From Falsiroseomonas bella (GTDB taxonomy: Bacteria > Pseudomonadota > Alphaproteobacteria > Acetobacterales > Acetobacteraceae): DNA of 64,000 nucleotides. The stretch is from contig NZ_QGNA01000007.1 in NCBI RefSeq assembly GCF_003173615.1, positions 1 through 64,000 of the forward strand, in the 5' to 3' direction. A program made the position numbers and the translations under genes. Below the pieces are notes generated by a model that was not told the origin of the DNA, ran no database searches, and saw only the letters and a list, made by a program, of their open reading frames with translations. Below, piece by piece: positions 17,536 to 26,217 of this stretch (position 1 is the stretch's first letter; every line of letters starts with the position of its first letter).

Positions 17536-18486
17536 TCAGGCGTAGACGTCGGTGGTGAGGGCATCGAGCGACGGATACGGGTTGGCCTCGGCGAAGCCGA
17601 CCGCCTCCTCGATGCGCCGGCGCACGCGTTGCTCCATGCGCTGCTGCCCGGCGGCGTCCAGTACGCCTTCCCCGTCCAGCTTCCGCTTCAGCAGCAGGAT
17701 CGGGTCGCGCGCGCGCCAATGCGCCAGCTCCTGCGGGTCCACGTAGGACTGGTCGTCGGGCTCGTAGTGGCCGCGCAGGCGATAGGTCACCGTCTCCAGC
17801 AGGTAGGGCCGGCCGGTCTTGCGGATGTGGGCGATGGCCGCGCTTGCGGCGTCGTGCACAGCCTCCACGTCATTCCCGTCCACCGCGTTGCTCTCGACGC
17901 CGTGGGCCGGCGCATGCGCAGTGATGCTCTCGACCAGCATCGTCTCGCGCCGGTGCACAAAGGCCTGCCAGTGGTTGTTCTCGCAGACATAGAGGACCGG
18001 CAGTTCCCACACCGCGGCGAGGTTCAGGGACTCGTGGAAGCGTCCCTCGCAGGCCGCGCCGTCGCCGAAGAAGCAGGCGACGATGCCCGGCTGGCCGAGC
18101 ATCTTGCGCGACAGCGCCACGCCGGTCGCCAGCCCAAGCTCGCCGCCCACGATCGTGGAAGTGAGCACGACGCCGAGCTCGCGCGCGGAGATGTGAAGCG
18201 AGCCGCTCTTGCCGGCGCAGTAGCCATCCTGTCGTCCCAGGATCTCGGCCATGGTGCGGCGCGGATCGGCGCCGCGGGCCAGCAGGTGCCCGATGCTGCG
18301 ATGATTGGTGAGGATCTGGTCGTTCTCGGTGAGCGCCATGACGACGCCGACGGCGGAGGCCTCCTGCCCGACCGCCGTGCAGGTGCCGCCCGCCTTGCCG
18401 GCGCCCTGCAGCGCGACGGCTGCTTCCTCATGGGCCCTGATGAGCAACATCTGCTCCAGGGCCTCGATGCGCTGCTTAGGTGTCAC
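17536..18486 (-). CDS. thiamine-diphosphate 2-oxo acid/acetoin dehydrogenase E1, alpha subunit
   Basis: This 316-residue E1 alpha subunit has the thiamine-diphosphate/magnesium motif from GDGAACEG (Gly-Asp-Gly at 141-143) to CENN (~168-171). Other conserved blocks are GKSGSLHIS, GGELGLATGVALS and the phosphorylation-loop-like RLRGHYEPDDQSYV. The length and the loop fit acetoin-dehydrogenase-like (AcoA) enzymes as well as pyruvate dehydrogenase. It is the first gene of a leftward operon with the beta subunit. The upstream gap to the divergent gene at 18709 holds a spaced direct repeat that could be an operator. Confidence 0.87.
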   Translation of the reverse strand: MTPKQRIEALEQMLLIRAHEEAAVALQGAGKAGGTCTAVGQEASAVGVVMALTENDQILTNHRSIGHLLARGADPRRTMAEILGRQDGYCAGKSGSLHISARELGVVLTSTIVGGELGLATGVALSRKMLGQPGIVACFFGDGAACEGRFHESLNLAAVWELPVLYVCENNHWQAFVHRRETMLVESITAHAPAHGVESNAVDGNDVEAVHDAASAAIAHIRKTGRPYLLETVTYRLRGHYEPDDQSYVDPQELAHWRARDPILLLKRKLDGEGVLDAAGQQRMEQRVRRRIEEAVGFAEANPYPSLDALTTDVYA

Positions 18487-18708
18487 GGCGCCGCTCCCAA
18501 TGCTTCGGTGGGGCGGGTGATAGGCCGGGGCGCGCGGGAAGGCTTGCTAAGTGTTCCTGAGCGAAATGCTAAATTGATCCTAAGCGCGGGACCGACGGCG
18601 CCGCCCGGGCGCCGGCCGCGGCTTCCTGTCGTGTCCACCAGCCGCTAGAGTCACGCCCCAAGAGCGAAGCCGCAACAGCGGAACGGTTGAGATGAACTCC
18701 GTGGCTTC
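18487..18708. promoter_or_regulatory. divergent control region with 22-bp-spaced direct repeat
   Basis: Between the E1-alpha start and the flavin-fold gene lies a locally AT-rich patch. Two imperfect copies of TGCTAA-(5 or 6 bases)-CCT-x-AG begin at 18545 and 18567. They are 22 bases apart, about two turns of the helix, on one face of the DNA. Such spacing suggests a dimeric or tandem regulator site controlling one or both flanking units. The regulator is not identified; the winged-helix-like protein encoded at 19254 is a candidate. Confidence 0.4.
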
Positions 18709-19257
18709 ATGTCATTCGCCACCCTCCCGCGGAACTCCGGCCGGCATCGCCCCTGCGCCGCGAGGCCTGCCGTGCTGACGGCAGGTCCTCTCGACGCCGA
18801 CCTCGCCACCTTCTGCGAGAGCGGCCTCAGCATCGTGGTCGCCTGCAGCGGGCAGGATGGCTGGCCCATGGTCGGTCTCGCCCTGGCCTGCGCGGCCGAC
18901 GTCGCCGCGCAGCGGTTGCGCCTGGTGATGTCGCGGGACGCCAACCAGGCGTTGCTGGCGGCCGCGGCTCGCAGCGGCGCGATCGCGGCGACCTTCTCCC
19001 AGCCCGGCAGCCATCGCTCCATCCAGTTCAAGGGCGGCCTGGCCTGCGCGGAGGTCGCGCAGCCCGAGGACATCCGCCGCGCCGCGGAGCAGACCGACGC
19101 CTTCTGCCGCATCCTCGTGCGCGCGGGCTATTCGGAGACCCTGGCATCCGCCTACTGCGCCCACGATCCGGCGGGACTGGCGGTCTTGAGCTTCTCGCCC
19201 AGGGACGCCTTCCTGCAGACCCCGGGCCCCGGCGCCGGCGGCGCCCTGCCGCGATGA
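18709..19257 (+). CDS. PNPOx-like flavin-fold protein
   Basis: The frame gives 182 residues; the conserved part begins near residue 22 (VLTAGPLDADLATFCESG), so a GTG at 18772 may be the real start. The remainder resembles a split-barrel pyridoxamine-phosphate-oxidase-like domain (LSIVVACSGQDGWPMVGLA; LRLVMSRDANQALLAAAARS; AATFSQPGSHRSIQFKG). These small proteins bind FMN, F420 or haem, or serve only as scaffolds. Its TGA overlaps the ATG of the next gene (ATGA), so the two are translationally coupled and probably form one complex. Confidence 0.72.
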   Translation: MSFATLPRNSGRHRPCAARPAVLTAGPLDADLATFCESGLSIVVACSGQDGWPMVGLALACAADVAAQRLRLVMSRDANQALLAAAARSGAIAATFSQPGSHRSIQFKGGLACAEVAQPEDIRRAAEQTDAFCRILVRAGYSETLASAYCAHDPAGLAVLSFSPRDAFLQTPGPGAGGALPR

Positions 19258-20660
19258 GCCAGCTCAACATCGACGCCATCCGCGACTGCCTCGAGGGGTT
19301 CGTGCCGGCGAAGATCGCGACCTGCGATGCCGACGGCGTCCCGAATGTCTCGATCCTCTCCCAGGTCCATTACGTGGACAGCGGGCACGTCGCGCTCTCC
19401 TACCAGTTCTTCAACAAGACGCGCCGCAACGTGCTGGCGACGCGGCGGGCGAGCGTGCTGGTCATCGACCCGGTGACGATGGCGCAGTACCGGCTTCGCC
19501 TCGCCTATCTGGGGACGCAGACGGAAGGGCCGCTGTTCGAGATCATGAAGGCGCGGCTCGCCGGCATCGCGACCTATGACGGCATGGAAGGCGTGTTCCG
19601 CCTGCTCGGCTCCGATCTCTATCGCGTGCTGTCCATCGAGCGGGTGCCCGGGCCCACGCTTCCCCCGCCGCCGCGGCGCAGCCTGCTTGCCGCGACGCGG
19701 CGTTGCTGCGCGCGGATCTCGGCCTGCACGGAGCTCGCGGAGCTGTTCGACGCCACGCTGGCGGAGCTGCGGAGCCTGTTCGGGATCGAGCACGCGATGG
19801 TGCTGATGGCCGATACCGCGGCGTCGCGCCTCTATACCGTGGCGTCGCAGGGCTACGCCGCGTCGGGCATCGGTTCGGAGGTCGCCTTCGGCGAGGGCGT
19901 GATCGGCGTCTGCGCACGCGAGGGCGTGCCGATCCGCATCACGCATGCGACCTCGGAATACGGCTATGGCAGGGCCATAGCCGACAGTGCCCGCCGGTCC
20001 GGGATGAGCTGGGCGAGCATGACGGAGATCCCCTTTCCGGGGCTGCAGCAGCCGCACAGCCAGCTTGCGCTGCCGATCCTCGGCGATAACCGGGTCGCGG
20101 GCGTGCTGTTCGTCGAGAGCACCCAGGCGATGAGCTTCTGGTACGACGACGAGGATGCGCTCGCCGTGATTGCCTCGCATCTTGGGATGATGATGCGGGC
20201 GATGCCGCATGAGGAGGCGGGCGCGCCCACCGCCGCGGTCGCGGCCGCCGCGCCAGAGCCGGCGCGCAGCCTTGTCGTCCGCCACTATCAGGCGGACGAC
20301 AGCATCTTCCTGGATCACGACTACCTCATCAAGGGCGTCGCTGGCGCCATCTTCTGGAAGCTCGTGCGTGAGCATTCGCAGCAGGGACGAACCGAGTTCT
20401 CGAACCGGGAACTGCGCCTCGATCCCGAGATCCGGCTGCCGGAGCACGCCGAGAACCTCGAGGCGCGCCTCGTGCTGCTGCAGCGCCGGCTCGCCGAGCG
20501 CGCTGGCTGCATCAGGATAGAGAAGTGCGGTCGCGGCAGGTTCCGCCTGGACGTGTCGATGAGGCTAGTCCTGGAAGATGTCGCACCGGCCGGCGAGCCG
20601 GCAGACCGCGGCGCGGTCCAACAGGCCGCACGGCCGCGAGAGGGAAGACCGATGCAGTGA
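19254..20660 (+). CDS. PNPOx-like + GAF sensor protein with winged-helix-like tail
   Basis: This 468-residue protein has three regions. Residues ~1-130 form a PNPOx-like split barrel (FVPAKIATCDADGVPNVSIL; LSYQFFNKTRRNVLATRRAS). Residues ~150-320 form a GAF domain (LAELFDATLAELRSLFGIEH; VAFGEGVIGVCAREGVPIRI; LALPILGDNRVAGVLFVES). Residues ~345-440 form a charged helical tail (GVAGAIFWKLVREHSQQGR; RLVLLQRRLAERAGCIRIEK) that looks like a winged-helix or oligomerisation module. It reads as a cytoplasmic redox or ligand sensor. It is coupled to the preceding flavin-fold gene and may regulate nearby operons; this is inferred. Confidence 0.7.
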   Translation: MSQLNIDAIRDCLEGFVPAKIATCDADGVPNVSILSQVHYVDSGHVALSYQFFNKTRRNVLATRRASVLVIDPVTMAQYRLRLAYLGTQTEGPLFEIMKARLAGIATYDGMEGVFRLLGSDLYRVLSIERVPGPTLPPPPRRSLLAATRRCCARISACTELAELFDATLAELRSLFGIEHAMVLMADTAASRLYTVASQGYAASGIGSEVAFGEGVIGVCAREGVPIRITHATSEYGYGRAIADSARRSGMSWASMTEIPFPGLQQPHSQLALPILGDNRVAGVLFVESTQAMSFWYDDEDALAVIASHLGMMMRAMPHEEAGAPTAAVAAAAPEPARSLVVRHYQADDSIFLDHDYLIKGVAGAIFWKLVREHSQQGRTEFSNRELRLDPEIRLPEHAENLEARLVLLQRRLAERAGCIRIEKCGRGRFRLDVSMRLVLEDVAPAGEPADRGAVQQAARPREGRPMQ

Positions 20661-20952
20661 AAGGACCGGCGAGGGCATGCGGCTCCTTCTTGCCGGAGGG
20701 AATGCGCCCGGATTCGAACCGCCGCCGGCCGATCCCGCCGCGCGCCGCCTGAACCAAGGACGACCTCCGGGGTAAGGGAGCGCCAAGACGTCTAGTAGGG
20801 CACATCCAGCGCCAGGAGTTCCCGATCGCGTTCCCCAGCCGGCGGCGCTGGACCCCCGGCTTGCCGTCATGACATGTATGTTGCAGTGATGTGACAGCGG
20901 CGCAGAGGGCGGGTGCTAGAGTCGACGCCCGCGGCACAGGGAGGACAAGCGC
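20661..20952. promoter_or_regulatory. leader region of the ABC importer operon
   Basis: This 292-base gap precedes the long importer run. It contains the 9-bp inverted arms TCCAGCGCC (20805-20813) and GGCGCTGGA (20844-20852), with a 30-base loop. A locally AT-richer patch around 20870-20897 is followed by GTGCTAGAGTC (20913-20923), a plausible -10 region. GGGAGG lies 7 bases before the start at 20953. No iron box or riboswitch is convincing. Confidence 0.35.
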
Positions 20953-22302
20953 ATGGCGCAACCAAATCGCACAGGGCGGCGTGCGGTTCTCGCGGCTGCT
21001 TCCGCAGCTCTCTTGCCCGTGGCGCAACTCCGCGCCCAGACAGCGCTCGAACAGCGGGTCGTCATCATCACCAGCTTCTCGCGCGACGTCACCACCCCCT
21101 TTGTGCAGGCCTTCGAGCGGGCCCATCCGGGCACCAAGGTCGAGGTGCAAAACCGTAGCACCACGGCAGCCGTCGCCTTCATCCGCGAGACGCGCTCCAG
21201 CCCGCCCGACCTGATGTGGGCCAGCGCCCCCGACGCCTTCGAGGTGCTGAAGGCCGGCAACCTGCTGGCCAAGCCGCAGATCGACACATCCGGCATCCCG
21301 CCGCGGGTCGGCGGCGGACCGACGCACGACCCGGAGGGCCACTACTTCGGCTTCGCCGTGTCGGGCTACGGCATCATGTACAACACGCGCTACCTGCGGG
21401 CGAACAACCTGCCGGTGCCGCGCGAATGGGCGGATCTCAAGAAGCCCATATATCACGGCCATGTCGGCATCTCCTCGCCAAGCCGGTCCGGCACCACGCA
21501 CCTGACGGTGGAGACGATCCTCCAGGGCGAGGGCTGGGAGGCCGGTTGGGCGCAGCTGCTCGAGATCGCGGGCAATTTCGCGCAGGTCTCCGACCGCAGC
21601 TTCGGCGTGCCGGACGCCGTCAACAGCGGCCAGTACGGCATCGGGATCGTCATCGACTTCTTCGGCTTCTCGGCCAAGGCGTCCGGCTTCCCGGTGGAGT
21701 TCGTCTATCCGTCGGTCACCACGCTGGTGCCGGCGAACATCGCCATGGTGCAGAACGCGCCGAACCCTAACGCCGCGCGCGCCTTCATCCAGTTCCTCCT
21801 CTCGCCCGCCGGGCAGGAGGTGCTGTTGGATCCGAAGGTCATGCGTCTGCCGGTGCGGCCCGAAACCTACGCCAAGGCGCCGCAAGGCTTCCCGAACCCC
21901 TTCACCGATGCCTCCCTCGGGGCACGGGTGCGCTTCGACAACGACCTCTCCGAGAAGCGGTACGAGCTGCTGAACAGCCTGTTCGATCGCCTCGTCACCT
22001 TCCGCCTGCGGGAGCTGACCGCGGCCTGGAAGGCGGTGCACGAGGCCGAGGCCGCGCTCGCCCGGCGCGACAATGCCGAAGGCCGGCGCCTCGTGGCGGA
22101 AGCGCGCGTGAAGCTCACCCGCGTGCCGATCACGGCCGAGCAGGCCATCGACCCGGCGACGGCCGGCGCCTTCCAGCCGACCCGCCCGAACCGGCCCGCC
22201 GGCCCGCGCCAGGCGCAGCTCGAGGAGGAGTGGGACCGCTTCGCCGTCGCGAACTACGCGGAGGCCCGGCAGCTGGCCGAACGCGCCCGCAGCGCGCGCT
22301 GA
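20953..22302 (+). CDS. ABC transporter substrate-binding protein (PgtC/Fe(III)-type)
   Basis: This 449-residue periplasmic binding protein has a twin-arginine-like leader (TGRRAVLAAASAALLPVAQ, then LRAQ). The bilobal binding fold follows: VVIITSFSRDVTTPFVQAFE, PPDLMWASAPDAFEVLKAG and YFGFAVSGYGIMYNTRYL. It is about 100 residues longer than the three binding proteins downstream. The extra length is a charged helical C-terminal extension (after residue ~340), as in PgtC-type proteins. It is the first gene of a rightward run and is followed after 9 bases by its permease. Confidence 0.85.
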   Translation: MAQPNRTGRRAVLAAASAALLPVAQLRAQTALEQRVVIITSFSRDVTTPFVQAFERAHPGTKVEVQNRSTTAAVAFIRETRSSPPDLMWASAPDAFEVLKAGNLLAKPQIDTSGIPPRVGGGPTHDPEGHYFGFAVSGYGIMYNTRYLRANNLPVPREWADLKKPIYHGHVGISSPSRSGTTHLTVETILQGEGWEAGWAQLLEIAGNFAQVSDRSFGVPDAVNSGQYGIGIVIDFFGFSAKASGFPVEFVYPSVTTLVPANIAMVQNAPNPNAARAFIQFLLSPAGQEVLLDPKVMRLPVRPETYAKAPQGFPNPFTDASLGARVRFDNDLSEKRYELLNSLFDRLVTFRLRELTAAWKAVHEAEAALARRDNAEGRRLVAEARVKLTRVPITAEQAIDPATAGAFQPTRPNRPAGPRQAQLEEEWDRFAVANYAEARQLAERARSAR

Positions 22303-22311
22303 CGGCGCGCG

Positions 22312-24054
22312 GTGTCCGCAACGACGCTGCCTTCCGCGGCGGCGCGCCCCTGGCGCGCCCGCTGGCGCATCGAGGCCTCGCCGGTCCAGGTGCTGGCGGC
22401 GCTGCTGGTTCTTGCCTTCCTGCTCGCCTTCCTGGTGGTTCCGGTCGGGCGCGTCTTCGTCGTCGCCTTCACCGGCGCCGAGGGCGGCTTCACCCTGGTG
22501 CATTTCGGCGACTTCTTCCGCACCAGCCTCTTCATCGAGAGCTTCTGGAACAGCCTCTACGTCGCGGCGATGAGCGTCGTCGTCGCATCGCTCATCGCCG
22601 TGCCGCTGGCGGTGATCCTGGCGCGGCACCGCTTTCCCGGCGCGGCGCTGATCACGACGCTCGGCGTGCTGCCGCTGGTCATGCCGCCCTTCGTCGGCGC
22701 GGTTGCCATGCAGCTGGTCTTCGGCCGCAACGGCACGGTGAACCTGCTGCTGATGGATTGGTTCGGCTTCCGCATTCCGCTGATGGAGGGACTGAACGGC
22801 GTCATCTTCGTCCAGGCGCTGCACTATTTCCCCTTCATCCTGATGAACCTGACCGCGTCGCTCTCCAACATCGACGTCGCGATGGAGGAGGCGGGGCAGA
22901 ACCTGGGCGCCAAGGGCTTCACCCTGCTGCGCACCATCGTCCTGCCGCTGGCCCTGCCCGGCTACCTGGCGGGCGCCTCGCTGGTCTTCGTGAAGGTGTT
23001 CGACGACCTGGCGACGCCGCTGCTGCTGAACGTCACGAACATGCTGGCGCCGCAGGCCTATCTGCGCGTCACGTCGGTCGGTCTTGGCGACCCGATGGGC
23101 TATGTGATCAGCGTCATCCTCGTCGTCGTCTCGGTGATCGCCATGGCCGGCGCGGCGCTGATCCTGCGCGGGCGCGACTTCGCGACGCAGCAACGCGGCG
23201 GCGGCGGGCTCGCGCGCCGGCCGCTCTCGCCGCTCGGCAAGGCCTTGGCCTGGAGTTTCGTGATACCCGTGCTGCTGCTGGTGCTGGCGCCGCATGTGGG
23301 CATCCTGCTGCTGAGCCTCGCCACCGTCTGGTCCTTCAGCCCGCTGCCCGACGGCTTCACGCTGGCGCATTATGCGACCGTGCTGCGCGAGACGCCGCAG
23401 TTCCTGACGAACACGCTGCTCTATTGCGGCCTCGCCGGCGCGATCGACGTGGTGATCGGCGTCGTCATCGCCTGGCTGGTGCTGCGCACGAAGCTCCCCG
23501 GTCGCAAGCTGCTCGACCTGATGGCGATGTCGGCGCTGGCGGTGCCCGGCCTCGTGCTCGGCATCGGGATCCTTCGGACCTATTTCGACGTGAAGATGCC
23601 GGACGGCGCCTCGCTCGCGACCTCCTGGATCATGCTGACCATCGTCTATGCGGTGCGGCGCCTGCCCTACGCCCTGCGCGCAGCCACCGCGGCGCTGCAG
23701 CAGGTGCATCGCAGCCTCGAGGAGGCGGCGGAGAATCTCGGCGCCGGCAAGACGACGACGCTGACGCGCATCGTCGTGCCGCTCATGGCGGGCGGCCTCG
23801 CAGCCGCCTTCGTCACCAGCTTCGCAACCGCGGCGGTCGAGCTCTCGGCCACGCTGGTGCTCGCCACGCGCGACGTGGACGCGCCGCTCTCCTACGGCAT
23901 CTATGTCTTCATGCAGAGCGCGGCCGGCCGTGGCCCGGGCGCGGCGCTCGGCGTCATCGCGGTGCTGACGGTCGCGGTCTGCACCTATGCCGCGCACCGC
24001 ATCGCCGAGCGCGAAAGATCGCGCCGCATGCGCGAGGGAAGGGCCACGGCATGA
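22312..24054 (+). CDS. ABC transporter permease, fused two-domain (Fe(III)/FbpB type)
   Basis: The 580-residue permease carries two homologous membrane domains of about six helices each. Each has an EAA-type coupling loop: MEEAGQNLGAKGFTLLRTIV in the first half and LEEAAENLGAGKTTTLTRIV in the second. This fused arrangement is typical of iron(III), phosphonate and related importers, so no second permease is needed. The GTG start at 22312 is 10 bases after the previous stop. The stop overlaps the ATPase start (ATGA). Confidence 0.9.
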   Translation: MSATTLPSAAARPWRARWRIEASPVQVLAALLVLAFLLAFLVVPVGRVFVVAFTGAEGGFTLVHFGDFFRTSLFIESFWNSLYVAAMSVVVASLIAVPLAVILARHRFPGAALITTLGVLPLVMPPFVGAVAMQLVFGRNGTVNLLLMDWFGFRIPLMEGLNGVIFVQALHYFPFILMNLTASLSNIDVAMEEAGQNLGAKGFTLLRTIVLPLALPGYLAGASLVFVKVFDDLATPLLLNVTNMLAPQAYLRVTSVGLGDPMGYVISVILVVVSVIAMAGAALILRGRDFATQQRGGGGLARRPLSPLGKALAWSFVIPVLLLVLAPHVGILLLSLATVWSFSPLPDGFTLAHYATVLRETPQFLTNTLLYCGLAGAIDVVIGVVIAWLVLRTKLPGRKLLDLMAMSALAVPGLVLGIGILRTYFDVKMPDGASLATSWIMLTIVYAVRRLPYALRAATAALQQVHRSLEEAAENLGAGKTTTLTRIVVPLMAGGLAAAFVTSFATAAVELSATLVLATRDVDAPLSYGIYVFMQSAAGRGPGAALGVIAVLTVAVCTYAAHRIAERERSRRMREGRATA

Positions 24055-25091
24055 GCGCCGGCGTCGAGATCGAGCGCGTCTCCTTCGGCTATGGCGCGAC
24101 GCGCGTGCTAGAGGATGTCTCGCTCACCATCCGCAAGGGCGAGTTCTTCGCCTTCCTCGGCCCCTCGGGCAGCGGCAAGACCACGCTGCTGCGTCTGATC
24201 GCCGGCTTCGGCATGCCGGACTCCGGCCGCATCCTGATCGGCGGCCGCGACGCGACGCGGCAGGCGCCCTGGGCGCGGAATGTCGGCCTGGTGTTCCAGA
24301 GCTACGCGCTCTGGCCGCACATGACCGTCGCGCAGAACGTCGCCTTCGGCCTCGAGCGCCGCCGCGTTCCTCGCGCGGAGCGCGAGCAGCGCGTGAAGGC
24401 GGCGCTCGAGCTTGTCGGGCTGGCGCACCTGATGGACCGGCGCCCCGCGCAGCTATCCGGCGGGCAGCAGCAGCGCGTCGCGATCGCGCGCACCCTCGCG
24501 ATCGAACCCGAGGTCCTGCTGCTGGACGAGCCGCTGTCCAACCTCGATGCCGGTCTGCGCGCGGGCGTGCGCGCCGAGCTCGTGGAGTTGCAGCGCCGCC
24601 TCGGCCTGACGACGATCCTGGTGACCCACGACCAGGAGGAGGCGAACGCCGCCGCGGACCGGATGGCCGTGCTGGACGAGGGCCGCGTCCTGCAGGTCGG
24701 CAGCCCCGCCGAGCTCTACGACCACCCGGCCAATCGCTTCGTCGCCGGCTTCCTCGGCACCGCCAACCTGATCGACGGCGAGGTGACCTCGGACGGGTTC
24801 CGGGCCGGCGGCATCGCCCTGCCGGTGCATGCCGGGGCCACGCCGGGTCGCGCCACCCTGGCGCTGCGGCCGCAGGCGCTCAGCCTGCTGCGCGACGGGG
24901 CCGGCTCCCTGCCTGCCCGGGTGGTGCGCGCCGAGTTCCTCGGCGGCCATGTCCGCTACACCCTCGAAGCCGGCCAGGGCATCCGACTGATCGCCGAGGA
25001 ACCGCATCTGCGCGGGCTTCAGCCTCTGCCGCCGGGCGCTCCGGTCGGCGTGGCCGTGGACCCGGCGCAGACGACGCTGCTGCGCCACTGA
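24051..25091 (+). CDS. ABC transporter ATP-binding protein (Fe(III)/polyamine type)
   Basis: This 346-residue ATPase has Walker A GPSGSGKT (residues 37-44), the Q-loop VFQSYALWPH, signature LSGGQQQR (135-142), Walker B LLLDEP (156-161) and H-loop VTHDQEE. Residues after ~240 form a TOBE-type regulatory domain (NLIDGEVTSDGFRAGG; RATLALRPQALSLL). It powers import through the adjacent permease. It overlaps the permease gene by four bases, and the next binding-protein gene follows after 31 bases. Confidence 0.92.
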   Translation: MSAGVEIERVSFGYGATRVLEDVSLTIRKGEFFAFLGPSGSGKTTLLRLIAGFGMPDSGRILIGGRDATRQAPWARNVGLVFQSYALWPHMTVAQNVAFGLERRRVPRAEREQRVKAALELVGLAHLMDRRPAQLSGGQQQRVAIARTLAIEPEVLLLDEPLSNLDAGLRAGVRAELVELQRRLGLTTILVTHDQEEANAAADRMAVLDEGRVLQVGSPAELYDHPANRFVAGFLGTANLIDGEVTSDGFRAGGIALPVHAGATPGRATLALRPQALSLLRDGAGSLPARVVRAEFLGGHVRYTLEAGQGIRLIAEEPHLRGLQPLPPGAPVGVAVDPAQTTLLRH

Positions 25092-25122
25092 CCAACCACA
25101 CGCAAGGGAAGGACCAGGCTCC

Positions 25123-26157
25123 ATGCGACGCCGACACACATTCCTCGCCGCCGCGCTCCTCGCGGGCGCTGGCTTCGCAGCCGCGCCCGCCGCGGCGCAG
25201 GGCTCGCTGAACCTCTACTGCTCGGTGCAGGTCGAGTGGTGCCAGGCCATCGCCACCAACTTCCAGCGCGACACCGGCATCCGCGTGAACATGACGCAGC
25301 GCGGATCGGGCGAGACGCTGGCGGCCATCCGCGCGGAAGGGCAGAACCCGCGCGCCGATGTCTGGTTCGGCGGCACCGGCGATCCGCACCTCGCCGCGGC
25401 GGAGGAGAACCTGACCCAGGCCTACACCAGCCCGAACAACGCCCAGCTGCACCCCTGGGCGTTGGCGCAGTGGAACCAGTCCAACCAGCGCGCCATCGGC
25501 GTCTATGCCGGCGCGGTCGGCTTCGGCTTCAACACGGAGCTGCTCGCCCGCAAGAACATCGCCCCGCCGGCCTGCTGGTCCGACCTGCTGGATGCGCGCT
25601 TCCGCGGTGAGATCCAGGTGGCGAACCCGAACTCCTCCGGCACGGCCTATGTCGTCATCGCGACCCTGGTGCAGCTGATGGGCGAGGAGGAGGCCTTCGC
25701 CTACATGCGCCGCCTCCACCCGAACGTGAATTCCTACACCCGCTCCGGCACGGCGCCGATCAAGGCCGTGGCGCGCGGCGAGACGGGCGTCTCGCTCTCC
25801 TTCGTGCATGACGCCGTGACGGAGCGGAACGCCGGCTTCCCCGTCTCCTACACCACGCCCTGCGAGGGCACGGGCTACGAGATCGGCTCCATGTCCATCA
25901 TCCGCGGTGCGCGCAACCTGACGCAGGCGCGGCGCTTCTACGACTGGGCGCTGACCGAGCCCGCGCAGCGCCTCGGCTTCGAGGCGGGCGGGCAGTTGCA
26001 GACGCCCTCCAACCGCGCAGCGCCGCTGCCGCCGAACGCGCCGGATCTCGGCCGCATCCGGCTGATCGAGTACGACTTCGCGAAGTATGGCCGGGCTGCC
26101 GAGCGGCGGCGCCTGATCGAGCGCTGGGACCGCGAGGTCGGCTCGCAGCCCCGCTGA
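25123..26157 (+). CDS. ABC substrate-binding protein, first of three tandem paralogues
   Basis: The product is 344 residues with a signal peptide (MRRRHTFLAAALLAGAGFAA, cleaved near AAAQ). The mature protein begins GSLNLYCSVQVEWCQAIATN. The two cysteines are shared by all three paralogues and could form a disulphide. Further conserved blocks are RADVWFGGTGDPHLAAAEEN, NPNSSGTAYVVIATLVQLM and MSIIRGARNLTQARRFYDWA. It belongs to the Fe(III)-type (AfuA/FbpA-like) binding proteins; the ligand could be a metal complex or another anion. An intercistronic hairpin follows its stop. Confidence 0.88.
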   Translation: MRRRHTFLAAALLAGAGFAAAPAAAQGSLNLYCSVQVEWCQAIATNFQRDTGIRVNMTQRGSGETLAAIRAEGQNPRADVWFGGTGDPHLAAAEENLTQAYTSPNNAQLHPWALAQWNQSNQRAIGVYAGAVGFGFNTELLARKNIAPPACWSDLLDARFRGEIQVANPNSSGTAYVVIATLVQLMGEEEAFAYMRRLHPNVNSYTRSGTAPIKAVARGETGVSLSFVHDAVTERNAGFPVSYTTPCEGTGYEIGSMSIIRGARNLTQARRFYDWALTEPAQRLGFEAGGQLQTPSNRAAPLPPNAPDLGRIRLIEYDFAKYGRAAERRRLIERWDREVGSQPR

Positions 26158-26166
26158 CGTCAACAC

Positions 26167-26189
26167 GGGCCGGCGCGGCGCGCCGGCCC
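26167..26189 (+). promoter_or_regulatory. intercistronic hairpin between binding-protein genes
   Basis: A perfect 9-bp inverted repeat, GGGCCGGCG and CGCCGGCCC, surrounds a 5-base loop and begins 10 bases after the stop of the first paralogue. There is no following T-run, so it is probably an mRNA-stabilising or attenuating structure rather than a full terminator. It could raise the amount of the first binding protein relative to the downstream transporter genes. Confidence 0.55.
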
Positions 26190-26217
26190 CCACCATCGCT
26201 TGCCAAGGCCACCCGCC

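Noticed and set aside
16462-18648. A 728-residue rightward open frame over the E1 subunit genes
   Set aside because: It is antisense to two firmly identified E1 subunits and has no recognisable domain.
20700-20790. Possible tRNA on the minus strand, suggested by a GGTTCGAATCC T-loop-like sequence
   Set aside because: The would-be T stem does not pair, and no acceptor stem, anticodon arm or D arm can be built around it.
20512-23997. A 1161-residue leftward open frame antisense to the importer genes
   Set aside because: Its residues are dominated by Arg, His, Asp, Gly and Gln from reversed high-GC codons, with no domain. The opposite strand encodes clear ABC transporter proteins.
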